This document shows, piece by piece, positions 35,705 through 44,685 of a stretch of DNA of 64,000 nt; positions within the stretch are counted from its first letter, which is position 1; the number at the start of each line of letters is the position of its first letter. The translations under genes and the position numbers were made by a program. Source of the DNA: Chitinimonas taiwanensis DSM 18899 (GTDB taxonomy: Bacteria; Pseudomonadota; Gammaproteobacteria; Burkholderiales; Chitinimonadaceae); NCBI RefSeq assembly GCF_900119825.1, contig NZ_FPKR01000007.1, positions 1 to 64,000 of the forward strand. The letters are read 5' to 3'. The notes under the pieces are model-generated. The model saw only the letters and a program-made list of their open reading frames with translations. It did not search any database and was not told the DNA's origin.

Positions 35705-36022
35705 GGTTTGGCGAGTAATCCGGGAAAGAGAATGGCGTGAAGCAGTAAGGGGTGATACAGATAATTCAATAAATTGGAATGCGAAATAATACCCGTGTCT
35801 ATCTGGCCTAACCCGTCTTTTCAAGTGCCTTGGCTTGTGCTTGCTATTTAAGGCTGAAGGCTGCGTGGTTAATCCGCGCTTGTCGGAGAATTTGACATCA
35901 GGATATTTGAAGTTTTACTGGGTCAATATAAATCAAGCACTTGTCTGGTATTTATTCGCTGGCAAGCTATTTGCTGTAAGGCGCCGGTCGCTAATTTTCT
36001 GCCACACGGAGCCATTGATAAT
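35705..36022. other. AT-rich gap with promoter, no gene
   Basis: 318 bases between divergent genes, clearly AT-richer than the rest. Holds the candidate promoter for the PEP-CTERM gene; the small plus-strand open frame at 35835 has no support as a gene. Confidence 0.5.
35892..35919 (+). promoter_or_regulatory. Candidate sigma-70 promoter, PEP-CTERM gene
   Basis: Perfect -35 TTGACA (35892-35897), 16-base spacer, -10-like TTTACT (35914-35919), about 100 bases before the start codon. Confidence 0.4.
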
Positions 36023-36940
36023 ATGAATAAGCGTTTTGCAGTTGCTGGGGCCTTATTGGCCCTATCCATCAGCGGTGCAGCCCAGGCGCTGACCATCGAT
36101 ACCAATATCGGTGCGAATGCCAGCGAAGCTGCCACCAATCTGACCAATGCCTATCTGGCCCCATCGTCCGGCATCAATGTGCTGTCGTCCAGCTATGTCG
36201 GCCAGCTGACGTCGCCGCAATCGGCCACCTATAGCGGTTTCAACCTGACTTCCAGCCAAGGCGGTCCGAATCTGCAGATCGGCAATGGCATCTTCCTGAC
36301 CTCGGGTCGTGCCGATATCGCCCAGACCAATAACGATGCTTCCTTCGATGGCAACCTGGGCACGGCGGGCGATGCACAAGCCACCGCCGAACTGATTGCC
36401 AAGGGCGCACCGGCCAGCGACACCCGCGATGCCAACTCCTTGACCATCGAATTCACCGTCGATCCCGGCGTCAACCAGATCAGCTCGAGCTTTTTGTTCG
36501 GCAGCGATGAGTTTCCCGATCAGGGCGTGACCGACTTCTTCATGTTCTTCATCGACGACGTCAACTACGCCTTCTTCAATGACGGCAGTCTGGTGTCCTT
36601 CGTGAACGGCGTGAACTCGGCCAACTTCGTGAACAATCAGGTGGGCAGCGGCAACTACGGTATCGAATACGATGGCCTGTCGCTGAGCCTCGGCATCACC
36701 GGCAATCTGGATCTGAGCCGCTCCGTGCACACCCTGAAGGTAGTGATCGGCGACACCTCGGACAGCATCTACGATAGCGGCGTCTTCCTGTCTGGCCTGA
36801 AGGCCGGCACCGGCACCAATGTCGGCGTCTGCGGCGGCCCGAACCAGCCGCCTTGCGATGTGCCCGAGCCGGGTAGCATGCTGCTGGTCGGCATCGGTCT
36901 GGTCGGCCTGCTTGCTCGTCGTCGTGCCAAGCAAGCCTGA
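36023..36940 (+). CDS. PEP-CTERM choice-of-anchor L domain protein
   Basis: 305 residues. Signal peptide (cleavage after AQA, about 22), extracellular domain with SSSFLFGSDEFPDQGVTDFF, characteristic of choice-of-anchor L proteins, then the sorting tail VPEPGSMLLVGIGLVGLLARRR (PEP motif, hydrophobic helix, basic end). PEP-CTERM proteins are cut by an exosortase and anchored at or exported to the surface, often with exopolysaccharide. No exosortase gene in the window. Two cysteines lie just before the tail (VCGGPNQPPC). CGGAG precedes the ATG by 11 bases. A strong terminator follows. Confidence 0.88.
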   Translation: MNKRFAVAGALLALSISGAAQALTIDTNIGANASEAATNLTNAYLAPSSGINVLSSSYVGQLTSPQSATYSGFNLTSSQGGPNLQIGNGIFLTSGRADIAQTNNDASFDGNLGTAGDAQATAELIAKGAPASDTRDANSLTIEFTVDPGVNQISSSFLFGSDEFPDQGVTDFFMFFIDDVNYAFFNDGSLVSFVNGVNSANFVNNQVGSGNYGIEYDGLSLSLGITGNLDLSRSVHTLKVVIGDTSDSIYDSGVFLSGLKAGTGTNVGVCGGPNQPPCDVPEPGSMLLVGIGLVGLLARRRAKQA

Positions 36941-36962
36941 GCGTATAGCTAGGGCAGTAAAA

Positions 36963-36982
36963 AAGGCCGCATTGCGGCCTTT
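36963..36982 (+). terminator. Intrinsic terminator, PEP-CTERM gene
   Basis: AAGGCCGC/GCGGCCTT stem around ATT, flanked by A-run and T-run. It also suits the convergent ispF transcript. Confidence 0.85.
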
Positions 36983-37017
36983 TTTTATGGTCTCAGCACG
37001 CGCGGCGTATGCGCGCT

Positions 37018-37497
37018 TCAGCCCTTGAGCAGCAAGCAAATCGCCTGCGCTTCAATGCTCTCGCCCTGTCCAACCGGGCCGAGCTTCTCATAGGTCTTGG
37101 CCTTCACATTGATCTGGCTCGCGTCCACGTCCAGGTCCAGGGCCAGGTTGGCGACCATGGCCGGGATATGCGGCGCCATCTTGGGCGCCTGTACCAGGAT
37201 GGAGGCGTCCACATTGCCCAGTGTCCAGCCACTGGCCTGCACACGCCGGTAGGCCTCGCGCAGCAGGGCGCGGCTGTCGGCGCCCTTGAAGTCGGGGTCG
37301 GTATCGGGGAAGTGGCGGCCGATATCGCCAAGGCCGGCGGCGCCGAGCAGCGCGTCGGTAATCGCGTGCAGCAGCGCATCGGCGTCGGAGTGGCCGAGCA
37401 GGCCTTTCTCGAACGGTATCGTTACCCCGCCCAGTATCAGCGGTCGGCCTGCAACCAGGCGGTGTACATCCCAACCCTGACCAATACGGAAGTTCAT
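37018..37497 (-). CDS. ispF: 2-C-methyl-D-erythritol 2,4-cyclodiphosphate synthase
   Basis: 159 residues; cyclises CDP-ME2P in the MEP isoprenoid pathway. Metal ligands Asp10 and His12 in GQGWDVHRL and the later His in [33 protein letters not shown] and [21 protein letters not shown] are conserved. Start ATG 37497 has CTGGAG upstream and leaves 20 bases after the ispD stop. Forms a transcription unit with ispD and dnaQ. Confidence 0.95.
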   Translation of the reverse strand: MNFRIGQGWDVHRLVAGRPLILGGVTIPFEKGLLGHSDADALLHAITDALLGAAGLGDIGRHFPDTDPDFKGADSRALLREAYRRVQASGWTLGNVDASILVQAPKMAPHIPAMVANLALDLDVDASQINVKAKTYEKLGPVGQGESIEAQAICLLLKG

Positions 37498-37517
37498 GCG
37501 CTTGTCTCCAGAGAGCA

Positions 37518-38255
37518 TCAGGCCGAGGTGGCGGCCTGCAAATATAGGGTGGCGAGGGCGAGGTCGGCCGGGTAGGTGACCTTGATATTGCGCTCACTGC
37601 CCATGATCAGGCGTGGCGCCAAGCCTTGGGCTTCGAGCGCGCTTGCTTCGTCAGTGATGTTGCTGTCGGCGCAGCTGGATAGCGCCGCCAGCAGCGCGCC
37701 ATGGCGAAACATCTGCGGGGTCTGTGCGCGCCAGAGTTGCTCGCGGCTGACGGTGGTGGCTACCCGCTCGGCCGCATCGGCGCGCTTGAGCGTATCGGCC
37801 ACCGGCACGGCCAGCAGGCCGCCGACCGGGTCGCTCTGCAGGCTGTCGATCAGGCGTATGACATCGCCCGCTTGCAGGCAGGGACGGGCGGCATCGTGTA
37901 CGAGCACCCAATCCGCCGCATCCAGTGTGCTGGCCAGCTCGCGCAAGCCATTGCGCACGGTTTCCGCCCGACTGGCACCACCACAGCGCAGTACGCGCAA
38001 TTTCTGCGCGAGTGCGGCATGGCCAGGATGGGCATGGTCGCCAGGGGCGGCCAGCGCGGTTTCCACCAAGTCGAACCATTCGTCCTCGGGCGACAGCACC
38101 ACCACCACCTGCTCAATCTGCGCCACCGTGGCCAGCGCGCGTAGCGTGTGCAGCATCAGCGGTTCGCCCAACAGGGGCAGGTACTGCTTGGGCGTGCTGG
38201 ACGCCATGCGGCTGCCCGAGCCGGCGGCCGGCAGCAGGGCGATGAAGCGACTCAT
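37518..38255 (-). CDS. ispD: 2-C-methyl-D-erythritol 4-phosphate cytidylyltransferase
   Basis: 245 residues; transfers CMP to MEP. Nucleotide-binding start [28 protein letters not shown], then [26 protein letters not shown] and [15 protein letters not shown] 38255 overlaps the dnaQ stop by 4 bases (ATGA). The upstream open frame in the same frame reads into dnaQ and is not used. Confidence 0.95.
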   Translation of the reverse strand: MSRFIALLPAAGSGSRMASSTPKQYLPLLGEPLMLHTLRALATVAQIEQVVVVLSPEDEWFDLVETALAAPGDHAHPGHAALAQKLRVLRCGGASRAETVRNGLRELASTLDAADWVLVHDAARPCLQAGDVIRLIDSLQSDPVGGLLAVPVADTLKRADAAERVATTVSREQLWRAQTPQMFRHGALLAALSSCADSNITDEASALEAQGLAPRLIMGSERNIKVTYPADLALATLYLQAATSA

Positions 38256-38989
38256 GCCGCGGCGTCCTGCTTGGGCTCCAGCGTGCGCCACAGGCAGCTA
38301 CCCTTGACGGTCTTGTCCAGCGTGTCGAGGTAGCTGTCGTGCTCGCTCAGCTCCTCGGCGCTCGCACGCTGCACACGCAGCGGGCCGCGCTGGGTGGTCT
38401 GGCTCAGATTCAGCTGCTGCTCGTTGGCCTCGTTCTCGGCCGGCGCGAGGTCGATCAGCAGGCTGTCCTGACCACGGGTCATGCAGAGATAGACTTCGGC
38501 CAGCAGCTCGCAGTCGATCAAGGCGCCGTGCAGGGTCCGCGCGCTGCGGTCCACATCGAAGCGGTCGCACAGCGCATCCAGGCTGTTGCGCTTGCCCGGG
38601 AACATCTCCTTGGCATCCTTGAGCGTATCGATGATGCCGCTCACATAGTCGGTGATCTTGCCGCGACCCAGCCGCTCGAGTTCCATATTCAGGAAGCCGA
38701 CGTCGAAGGGCGCGTTATGGATGATCAGCTCGGCATCGCGTACGAAGTCGAGAAAGTCGTCCACGATCTCGGCGAACTTGGGCTTGTCGGCCAGGAACTC
38801 GGTCGACAGGCCGTGTACATTCAGCGCGCCTTCTTCCGAGTCGCGCTCCGGGTTGATGAAGCGATGCAGATGGCGGTCGGGCTTGGACAGCTTGCGGTTG
38901 ACCATTTCCACCGCAGCGATTTCCAGGATGCGGTTGCCATCTTCGACGCGCAGGCCGGTGGTTTCGGTATCGAGAATGATTTGACGCAT
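38252..38989 (-). CDS. dnaQ: DNA polymerase III epsilon (proofreading exonuclease)
   Basis: 245 residues; 3'-5' exonuclease that edits for Pol III. ExoI LDTETTGL (Asp7, Glu9), ExoII HNAPFDVGFLNMEL, ExoIII HGALIDCELLAEVYL complete the DEDDh set. The C-terminal part after 190 should carry the alpha-subunit contact. Translation coupling to ispD by 4 bases is not the usual rnhA-dnaQ pair arrangement, though rnhA is in the same run. Start 38989 has no alternative of note. Confidence 0.94.
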   Translation of the reverse strand: MRQIILDTETTGLRVEDGNRILEIAAVEMVNRKLSKPDRHLHRFINPERDSEEGALNVHGLSTEFLADKPKFAEIVDDFLDFVRDAELIIHNAPFDVGFLNMELERLGRGKITDYVSGIIDTLKDAKEMFPGKRNSLDALCDRFDVDRSARTLHGALIDCELLAEVYLCMTRGQDSLLIDLAPAENEANEQQLNLSQTTQRGPLRVQRASAEELSEHDSYLDTLDKTVKGSCLWRTLEPKQDAAA

Positions 38990-39016
38990 AGGGCTTTCGA
39001 ACGCAGCAAGGCGCGC

Positions 39017-39361
39017 TTAATCGGCGAGGCTGTCCAGCTGCAGATTGTCGTCGTAGTGATAGAGCAGCAGGAAGTCATCCCAGCCTTCTTCGCCAGTGCA
39101 CATGGCCATCGAGGTGGCGCGCAACATATCGCCGAAGGGGCTGGCTGGGTAGAAGGCTGTCTGGAGGATCGGCCAGAGCGCCTGCGCGTCCTCGGTCTCG
39201 AACATCAGGTTCAGATAGGGGCCATCATCTTCGCCTGCCTCAAGCTGAAAGGCGCTGATCAAGGGCTTGTGGATACGCAAGGCATCGCACACGGCTTCCA
39301 CTGCCGTTTGGTCGAACTGGGCGACGCGGTCGGGTTGGATCTGGATGCACAAGGTGGTCAT
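39017..39361 (-). CDS. Hypothetical protein, 114 residues
   Basis: Unrecognised cytosolic protein, acidic, starting [20 protein letters not shown]. Segments DDGPYLNLMFETEDAQALWP, GEEGWDDFLLLYHYDD suggest a compact alpha/beta fold. It overlaps the GNAT start by 4 bases (39358-39361) and lies 28 bases before dnaQ. Given its place it is likely expressed with these genes. No function can be offered. Confidence 0.6.
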   Translation of the reverse strand: MTTLCIQIQPDRVAQFDQTAVEAVCDALRIHKPLISAFQLEAGEDDGPYLNLMFETEDAQALWPILQTAFYPASPFGDMLRATSMAMCTGEEGWDDFLLLYHYDDNLQLDSLAD

Positions 39362-39882
39362 GTAAGCTCCGTTTCAGTGGGGTGGCCACGGGCGATGAAG
39401 GACTGCACGACACCGCTATCGTCGTCTTCCTGCCAGCGGCGTTCCTGGTAATCGCCGGCGCTGTATTCGGCTACCACCTTGCGCCAGAAAGCCTGGGCTG
39501 CAGGGTTGGCATCGATCTGGCGGACTTCCCAGGGACCGGGAAAGCGGTCGAACAGCGAAATGGCGGCGGCGCGGCCCACCCCAAGGCGACGCAGACCGCG
39601 CAGCACGAAAAACTGCAGCACATCGTGCACGCCAGGCCGGCCATCCAGCTGGCTGTGATCGGCCACGATGGCAAAGCCGGCCGGCTTGCCGGCGTGGCGG
39701 ATGATCAGCGTAGCGTGCACATCCAGGAAGTACTGCTCGAACTGTGCGTCGTTCAGGAAGTAACCGCCCTCCTTTAGGCTCAGGCTGGTCAGCTCGCTGA
39801 AGTCGTGCGAGTAGAGCAGTTCCAGGCTGCGCAGCAGCGGCCGATCGGCTTCGCAATAGGGGTGCAGGCTGGTGCTCATCAT
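39358..39882 (-). CDS. GNAT-family acetyltransferase
   Basis: 174 residues. [21 protein letters not shown] is the acetyl-CoA (R/Q-x-x-G-x-A/G) loop, preceded by [25 protein letters not shown] follows. Substrate unknown. Start ATG 39882 overlaps the rnhA stop by 4 bases. Part of the same tight operon. A serine-rich or protein target is only a guess. Confidence 0.7.
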   Translation of the reverse strand: MMSTSLHPYCEADRPLLRSLELLYSHDFSELTSLSLKEGGYFLNDAQFEQYFLDVHATLIIRHAGKPAGFAIVADHSQLDGRPGVHDVLQFFVLRGLRRLGVGRAAAISLFDRFPGPWEVRQIDANPAAQAFWRKVVAEYSAGDYQERRWQEDDDSGVVQSFIARGHPTETELT

Positions 39883-40322
39883 CCGCGCAGACTGGCCACG
39901 CCCTTATTGGCCAGCGCATCGGCCCGTTCATTCCCGGCGTGGCCGGCATGGCCCTTGACCCAGGCCCAGTCCACCTGATGCTGGCCGCGCGCGGCATCCA
40001 GGCGTTGCCACAGCTCGGCATTCTTCACCGGCTTCTTGTCGGCCGTTTTCCAGCCATTGCGCTTCCAGCCGTGTATCCAGCTTTCGATGCCGTTCTTCAC
40101 GTATTGCGAATCGAGCCAGACCTTGACCTTGCAGGGGCGCTTGAGGGTTTCCAGCGCCATGATCACCGCCATCAGTTCCATGCGGTTATTGGTGGTATCG
40201 CGCTCGCCACCGAACAGCTCTTTTTCCTGGCCCTTGTAGACCAGCAGCGCACCCCAGCCGCCTGGGCCAGGGTTGCCCTTGCAGGCGCCGTCGGTATACG
40301 CCACTACGACGTCATCGCTCAC
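39879..40322 (-). CDS. rnhA: Ribonuclease HI
   Basis: 147 residues; degrades RNA of RNA-DNA hybrids. Catalytic residues: Asp11 in [20 protein letters not shown], Glu in [13 protein letters not shown], Asp in [15 protein letters not shown] and Asp in [11 protein letters not shown]. HxH basic region [20 protein letters not shown] is present. 4-base overlaps with genes on both sides (GNAT upstream, GNAT downstream). Confidence 0.95.
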   Translation of the reverse strand: MSDDVVVAYTDGACKGNPGPGGWGALLVYKGQEKELFGGERDTTNNRMELMAVIMALETLKRPCKVKVWLDSQYVKNGIESWIHGWKRNGWKTADKKPVKNAELWQRLDAARGQHQVDWAWVKGHAGHAGNERADALANKGVASLRG

Positions 40323-40897
40323 TTCTTCTTGCCCTTGGCCTTGGCGGCAGCGGCGGCCACGCTGGGCGGCACATAGGTGTAGCGGTACTCGTCGCTCTTG
40401 CTGCCCTTGAAGTTGTCCGCATTCGGCACCAGCGCTTCCTGCTTGAAACCCAGCGATTCGAGCAGGGCTATCGAGGCAGCATTACGGGTGTCGACGAAGA
40501 TCTTGAAGGACTCGGCCATGAAGGGGCCTTCCAGATGCTCGCGCAGCTTGGTCACGGCTTCCTTGGCATAGCCCTTACGCTGATGTGCGGCGAAGATGAA
40601 CCAGGCCATGGTGGCGGTATTGTCTTCGTCCACCGTGGCTTCCACTACACCTACATATTCCCCGCCACTGAGGCGTACGGCCCAGTTCAGCCACCACTCG
40701 TCGCCATCGGGCGAGCTGCGGCTTTCCAGACGCTTGTAGCGCGTCTGCAGTGCTTCCAGCGACGCGGGCGGGTTTTGCGGGATGAACTGGTACAGCGCTT
40801 CATTGCTCAGGCCGGCCAGCAGCTCGGCGGCATGCGCGGCGGTAATCGGTTCGAGCGTCAGGCGCTGGGTGGTAAGAACAGTATTGGCTGCGCTCAT
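40319..40897 (-). CDS. GNAT-family acetyltransferase
   Basis: 192 residues. Starts [20 protein letters not shown] and has [25 protein letters not shown] (acetyl-CoA loop Q-R-K-G-Y-A), [20 protein letters not shown]: RimJ/RimL-like. Unusual Ala/Lys-rich tail [15 protein letters not shown] 40897 with AAGAGA upstream is preferred to TTG 40912. First gene of the rnhA-dnaQ-ispDF run. Substrate unknown. Confidence 0.75.
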   Translation of the reverse strand: MSAANTVLTTQRLTLEPITAAHAAELLAGLSNEALYQFIPQNPPASLEALQTRYKRLESRSSPDGDEWWLNWAVRLSGGEYVGVVEATVDEDNTATMAWFIFAAHQRKGYAKEAVTKLREHLEGPFMAESFKIFVDTRNAASIALLESLGFKQEALVPNADNFKGSKSDEYRYTYVPPSVAAAAAKAKGKKK

Positions 40898-40928
40898 GGT
40901 ATTTCTCTTCAATCAGGACAATCGGCAA

Positions 40929-40977
40929 GGCGCCCGCAGGCGCCGAAAAAAATAGCTGGGTCGCGCCCGCAGGCGCC
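40929..40977 (-). repeat. Direct repeat of a hairpin, 15 bases
   Basis: GCGCCCGCAGGCGCC at 40930-40944 and 40963-40977, each a small self-pairing stem (GGCGCC/GGCGCC or GCGCC/GGCGC) with an A-run between. On the minus strand the first-met copy is followed by ATTTTTTT 11 bases on, so an attenuator ahead of the GNAT-rnhA operon is possible. Confidence 0.45.
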
Positions 40978-41005
40978 ACAAAAAGCAATCACTGAGGCGG
41001 GTGGA

Positions 41006-41623
41006 TCAGGGCGTCGGCTCGCTCGTCGCATCTGGGTTCAAGGTGCGGTACAGCGTCATCAGCATGCCGGCCGTCGCCCCCCAGATGATCTTGCCCTGCC
41101 AGTTCACAGCGTAGGTCACCGCACGCCGCTCTGGAAAGTTCAGCACCTTCTCGACGAAGTTGCTGCGTTCCAGCAGGAAGGCCAGCGGCACCTCGAACAC
41201 CTCGGCCACCTCATCAGCCTGCAGCACCAGATCGAAACCTGGCTTGAGCAGCCCAACTACCGGGGTGACCCGGTAACGCGACACGGTGGTGTACTGGGCG
41301 AGCCGCCCGACGGGCACGATGAAGTCAGCGCGAATGCCCACTTCTTCATCGGTTTCGCGCAGGGCGGCCGATTCGGGCGTCTCATCTGGCTCGATACGCC
41401 CACCGGGAAAACTGATCTGCCCGGCATGCTTGGCCAGCTTCTCGGTGCGCTTGGTGAACAGCACGGTCGGCCCGCTGGCGTGCATGACTATCGGCACCAG
41501 CACCGCTGCCGGCGTCGCATCCCCACCCGCCTCCACATCCCCGCCAGGCGCAAGCTTGACGGTGTCTAGCCTATGGGCCAGCCAGTCGCGCGAGGCGTTG
41601 AAGTCGGTGGGGAGGATCAGCAT
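41006..41623 (-). CDS. NUDIX hydrolase, CoA-pyrophosphatase type
   Basis: 205 residues. NUDIX box G-x5-E-x7-RExxEE-x-G seen in GGRIEPDETPESAALRETDEEVGI, preceded by LFTKRTEKLAKHAGQISFPG, which is the CoA-specific (NudL/UPF0035) lead-in. Hydrolyses CoA and related pyrophosphates. ATG 41623; preceded by a gap and terminator of the TonB receptor. Followed by the hairpin repeat and GNAT gene, 108 bases on. Confidence 0.88.
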   Translation of the reverse strand: MLILPTDFNASRDWLAHRLDTVKLAPGGDVEAGGDATPAAVLVPIVMHASGPTVLFTKRTEKLAKHAGQISFPGGRIEPDETPESAALRETDEEVGIRADFIVPVGRLAQYTTVSRYRVTPVVGLLKPGFDLVLQADEVAEVFEVPLAFLLERSNFVEKVLNFPERRAVTYAVNWQGKIIWGATAGMLMTLYRTLNPDATSEPTP

Positions 41624-41680
41624 CGCATGATTTTACCAGTACATGAGCACGATGTTTTTGTGCTGTGCTGTTTGCAAAAA

Positions 41681-41704
41681 AAAGCGCGGTGTGAGCCGCG
41701 CTTT
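41681..41704 (-). terminator. Intrinsic terminator, TonB receptor
   Basis: AAAGCGCGG/CCGCGCTTT stem, 6-base loop, then a run of T on the minus strand; 22 bases after the receptor stop. Confidence 0.85.
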
Positions 41705-41726
41705 TTAAAGTCAAGTTGATGATGAA

Positions 41727-44360
41727 TCAGAACTTGTAATTGCCCGTGGCGCGTACATAACGGCCGCGTAGGTCGTACAGGGTGAAGTTCGTACCGATAC
41801 CGTAACGGCTGGCATAGGCGGCATCAAACGGAGGCGTGCGATCGAACACGTTTTGTACTGACAGGGATGCGCTGAATTGTTTATTAACAACGTAGCTGCC
41901 ATACCAGTCCAGGGTGGTGTTGCTCGTCACTTCAGTTTGCCCTGCGGCTTGCTCTTGACGATAGCCATCAGTGTGATTGACCTTAAACTTGCTGGTCAAA
42001 TCGCCCTTTTCCCAGCCAAACCCGACAGTGGCTTTGAAGCGCGGGTAGGTGCCATCGGAAAGGCTGCGGCCCACATACTCATCAGCCGGCTGGCCATCTG
42101 CTGGCGGCTTGCGATAAGACAGTAGATAGTTGCCGTCGAAGTCTGCCGTGAAGCGGCCGAACTTAGTGCTGTTCGAGCGCCAGGTCGCCGTGAGGTCAAC
42201 ACCCTTTGTCTCAACAAACAGCAGGTTTCGATAAGACGTCACGACATAGAGAATATTGCCTGTGCCGGCGTCACGAACGACCGCGTCTTTGTATTGAGGA
42301 AGATTGGAGTTATCGACAACGAACTGAGTGTCATCGGAGGAAACCAGCTTGTTCTGCCGAATCTTGTAGTAATCAACAGTCGCATTGAAGTTGTTGCTGG
42401 GCTCAAAAACCATACCCAGCGTGTAGCTCTTTGACTTTTCAGCTTCCAGGTTTGGATTGCTGGCAATTACCCCTGCGACAGAGAAGGTCTTGCCTTTTTC
42501 GCCTGCGACAGGGTGGTTGCTATCAATCACGCTCACGAAGAAGGTCGAATTGGATTGGGCGTTCTCTGCCAGAGTCGGGGCGCGGAAGCCCTCAGAGTAC
42601 GAGCCGCGGAGCATTACCTGTTTAGCAGGCGTCCACTTCAATCCAAGCTTGGGAGCAAAGGCAGAGCCGAAGTCGCTATAGCTATCTTGGCGACCTGCCA
42701 CGGTCATTTCTAGCTGCTTGGTCAGTGGTGCAACAAACTCCACGAAACCAGCGGTGACATCACGTTTGCCCTGTGTACGCGTCGCCCCCTGACCTAGTAC
42801 TAGCCCGCCAGCCAATGCGGCATCTGGGCGGTCATCCATCTCTTCACTGCGCCAATCCAGGCCAGCTGCCATGCCTACGGTGCCAGCAGGTAGGTCGAAC
42901 AACTCACCCGAAACCTTGAAGTCAGCAAACTTCACCGTCGAAGTCGACTCCCGGACGATATTGAGGCGTAGCTTGTCAACAACGGCCTTGGAGTTGCTTG
43001 GGTTGTAGAAGTCGTAAGTGGCGTTGGTAATAGCCTTGACCAGCTCTTCCCCGTTGATACGGTTGTACTGGGTGTTTTTGGCTTTGCTTTCCGATGTCCC
43101 GGCTGCGAAATCCCAATCCCATCCGCTGAACTCGCCTTTCAGACCGCCAAGGACGCGATAGCTATCACTGATAATCTTCGAGCTACGTGGACCGACGTCC
43201 AAAAAAGCGTAGGCAAAGCGGGCCGTGGTGGCAAATGGGTTGTTAGGATGTCCTACTGGCAGTTTATGGTTATCGAGGGTCAGGCCACCTGTTTCCGGGT
43301 TATAGCGAGTGCCTGTACCCGAATTGGAAATAGCGGCAGGTGTAAAGGTTTGATCGGTATCGGTGTGGGAGAGCAGCACCTCACCATAGCCCTGTACTAC
43401 ACCGAAGTCTGCGGTGCCGCGGGCAAAGGCGTTTACGCGCTCGGTCCCTGGCATGAGTTCTAGCATGTCTGCCGTATTGAATGCACAGACATCACCAGTT
43501 AATACCGACCCGGTATACGGGTTGTTGAAGTTGGACGCATCCATCTTCACCGTACCATTCGGACAGTTGGCGAAAGCTTGACGTGCGGTTGCCGAGACGC
43601 GGAAAGTGCCGCCGCCTGCGGACCATCCAAACAGGCCGCCAGGGTACTTGCGGAAGTCCTGATCTTTGGTGAAATCCCGTTCCGAGGCTCGCAAGCTGTC
43701 GCGCTTCAAGTAGTCAACAGACAGCAAGACATTAAATTTGTCTTCGTCGATATTGCCGATACCGCCTGTGGCCGACATGCGGTATTCATTGAGCCCGCCT
43801 TCGGTCGACGTCCCCGCACTGGCTGTCGTTTCCAGGCCAGCAAAGTCTTTGCGCAGGATAACGTTCACCACGCCGGCAATCGCATCAGAGCCGTAAACTG
43901 CGGATGCGCCATCGCGCAGTACTTCAATACGCTGAATCGCTGATGCGGGAATGCTGTTCAAGTCGAAGAATGCATCGGACAGATTTTGTGCAAATCCATA
44001 GTTCGCTACGCGACGGCCGTTCAGCAGAACCAGGGTTGCCTTCTGGCCGAGGCCACGCAGCGAAATGCCCGATGCGCCGGGCGCAAAAGAATTCGTGAAA
44101 GTCTCGTTGTAGCTATTAGCGTTATTGGCGCTAATCGAGCGCAGAACTTCTGCTACGCTGGCCTTGCCGCTTTGCTCGATTTCCTTGCGAGAAATAATGG
44201 TGAGCGGTGACGGGGTTTCGCTGCTGATACGTTTGATGCGCGAACCCGTGACTTCAATTTTCTCTGCCTTTTGAGCCCCTTCCTCCGCTGCAAAAGTATG
44301 GTTAGCGATGCCGGCAACACCTAGCACCAATAAAGCTTGGCTGATTTTCTTGAGCTGCAT
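41727..44360 (-). CDS. TonB-dependent receptor (large, lower GC)
   Basis: 877-residue outer-membrane receptor. Signal peptide MQLKKISQALLVLGVAGIANH ending TFAAEEG; TonB-box-like EKIEVTGSRIKR; plug with SVAEVLRSISANNANSYNE, LRGLGQKATLVLLNGRRVAN and IPASAIQRIEVLRDGASAVYGSDAIAGVVNV, typical of the oligosaccharide/protein-substrate branch; barrel ends in a terminal Phe (...GNYKF). Good RBS AGGGGAGA. Substrate unknown. Its base composition is lower than its neighbours: sampled lines are near 52% GC against about 65%, and adjacent spacers are also AT-rich, suggesting a different history. Confidence 0.87.
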   Translation of the reverse strand: MQLKKISQALLVLGVAGIANHTFAAEEGAQKAEKIEVTGSRIKRISSETPSPLTIISRKEIEQSGKASVAEVLRSISANNANSYNETFTNSFAPGASGISLRGLGQKATLVLLNGRRVANYGFAQNLSDAFFDLNSIPASAIQRIEVLRDGASAVYGSDAIAGVVNVILRKDFAGLETTASAGTSTEGGLNEYRMSATGGIGNIDEDKFNVLLSVDYLKRDSLRASERDFTKDQDFRKYPGGLFGWSAGGGTFRVSATARQAFANCPNGTVKMDASNFNNPYTGSVLTGDVCAFNTADMLELMPGTERVNAFARGTADFGVVQGYGEVLLSHTDTDQTFTPAAISNSGTGTRYNPETGGLTLDNHKLPVGHPNNPFATTARFAYAFLDVGPRSSKIISDSYRVLGGLKGEFSGWDWDFAAGTSESKAKNTQYNRINGEELVKAITNATYDFYNPSNSKAVVDKLRLNIVRESTSTVKFADFKVSGELFDLPAGTVGMAAGLDWRSEEMDDRPDAALAGGLVLGQGATRTQGKRDVTAGFVEFVAPLTKQLEMTVAGRQDSYSDFGSAFAPKLGLKWTPAKQVMLRGSYSEGFRAPTLAENAQSNSTFFVSVIDSNHPVAGEKGKTFSVAGVIASNPNLEAEKSKSYTLGMVFEPSNNFNATVDYYKIRQNKLVSSDDTQFVVDNSNLPQYKDAVVRDAGTGNILYVVTSYRNLLFVETKGVDLTATWRSNSTKFGRFTADFDGNYLLSYRKPPADGQPADEYVGRSLSDGTYPRFKATVGFGWEKGDLTSKFKVNHTDGYRQEQAAGQTEVTSNTTLDWYGSYVVNKQFSASLSVQNVFDRTPPFDAAYASRYGIGTNFTLYDLRGRYVRATGNYKF

Positions 44361-44685
44361 GAGATCTCCCCTGATTCGAGTCAGGCTATTCCGATGAGTT
44401 GGAACACAGATAAATAGCGGCCGATCTGGCCACCTCTGTCAGTTCTGTCGTTTGGTTGAGACAGTCTGAAGGGTGAGGATGCTACCTGAAGCCCGCGCGA
44501 ATAGCGGCCTTAGCCTACAAACTCGTTACTGCTGTGTTGCCAATCCGCAAATTTATATTTCTTAGGCCCCCAGTGGTTCCTTTAGCTTGATTTCAGCTAC
44601 TTGAAGCTAGGGTCTTGCTCTTGTTGGCTGATGGTCAGACTTGGCTGTCTGCAGATGCTTGATCCATTTGAAAAAAAGTTAGGGT
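44361..44685. other. Gene-free AT-rich spacer
   Basis: 325 bases upstream of the TonB receptor, AT-rich. Contains short repeats such as CTGTC/GACAG but no gene, tRNA or clear terminator for the TRIC gene. The receptor promoter should be here. Confidence 0.5.

Noticed and set aside
35835-36026. 63-codon frame before the PEP-CTERM gene
   Set aside because: No ribosome site and no family; lies in the promoter/leader.
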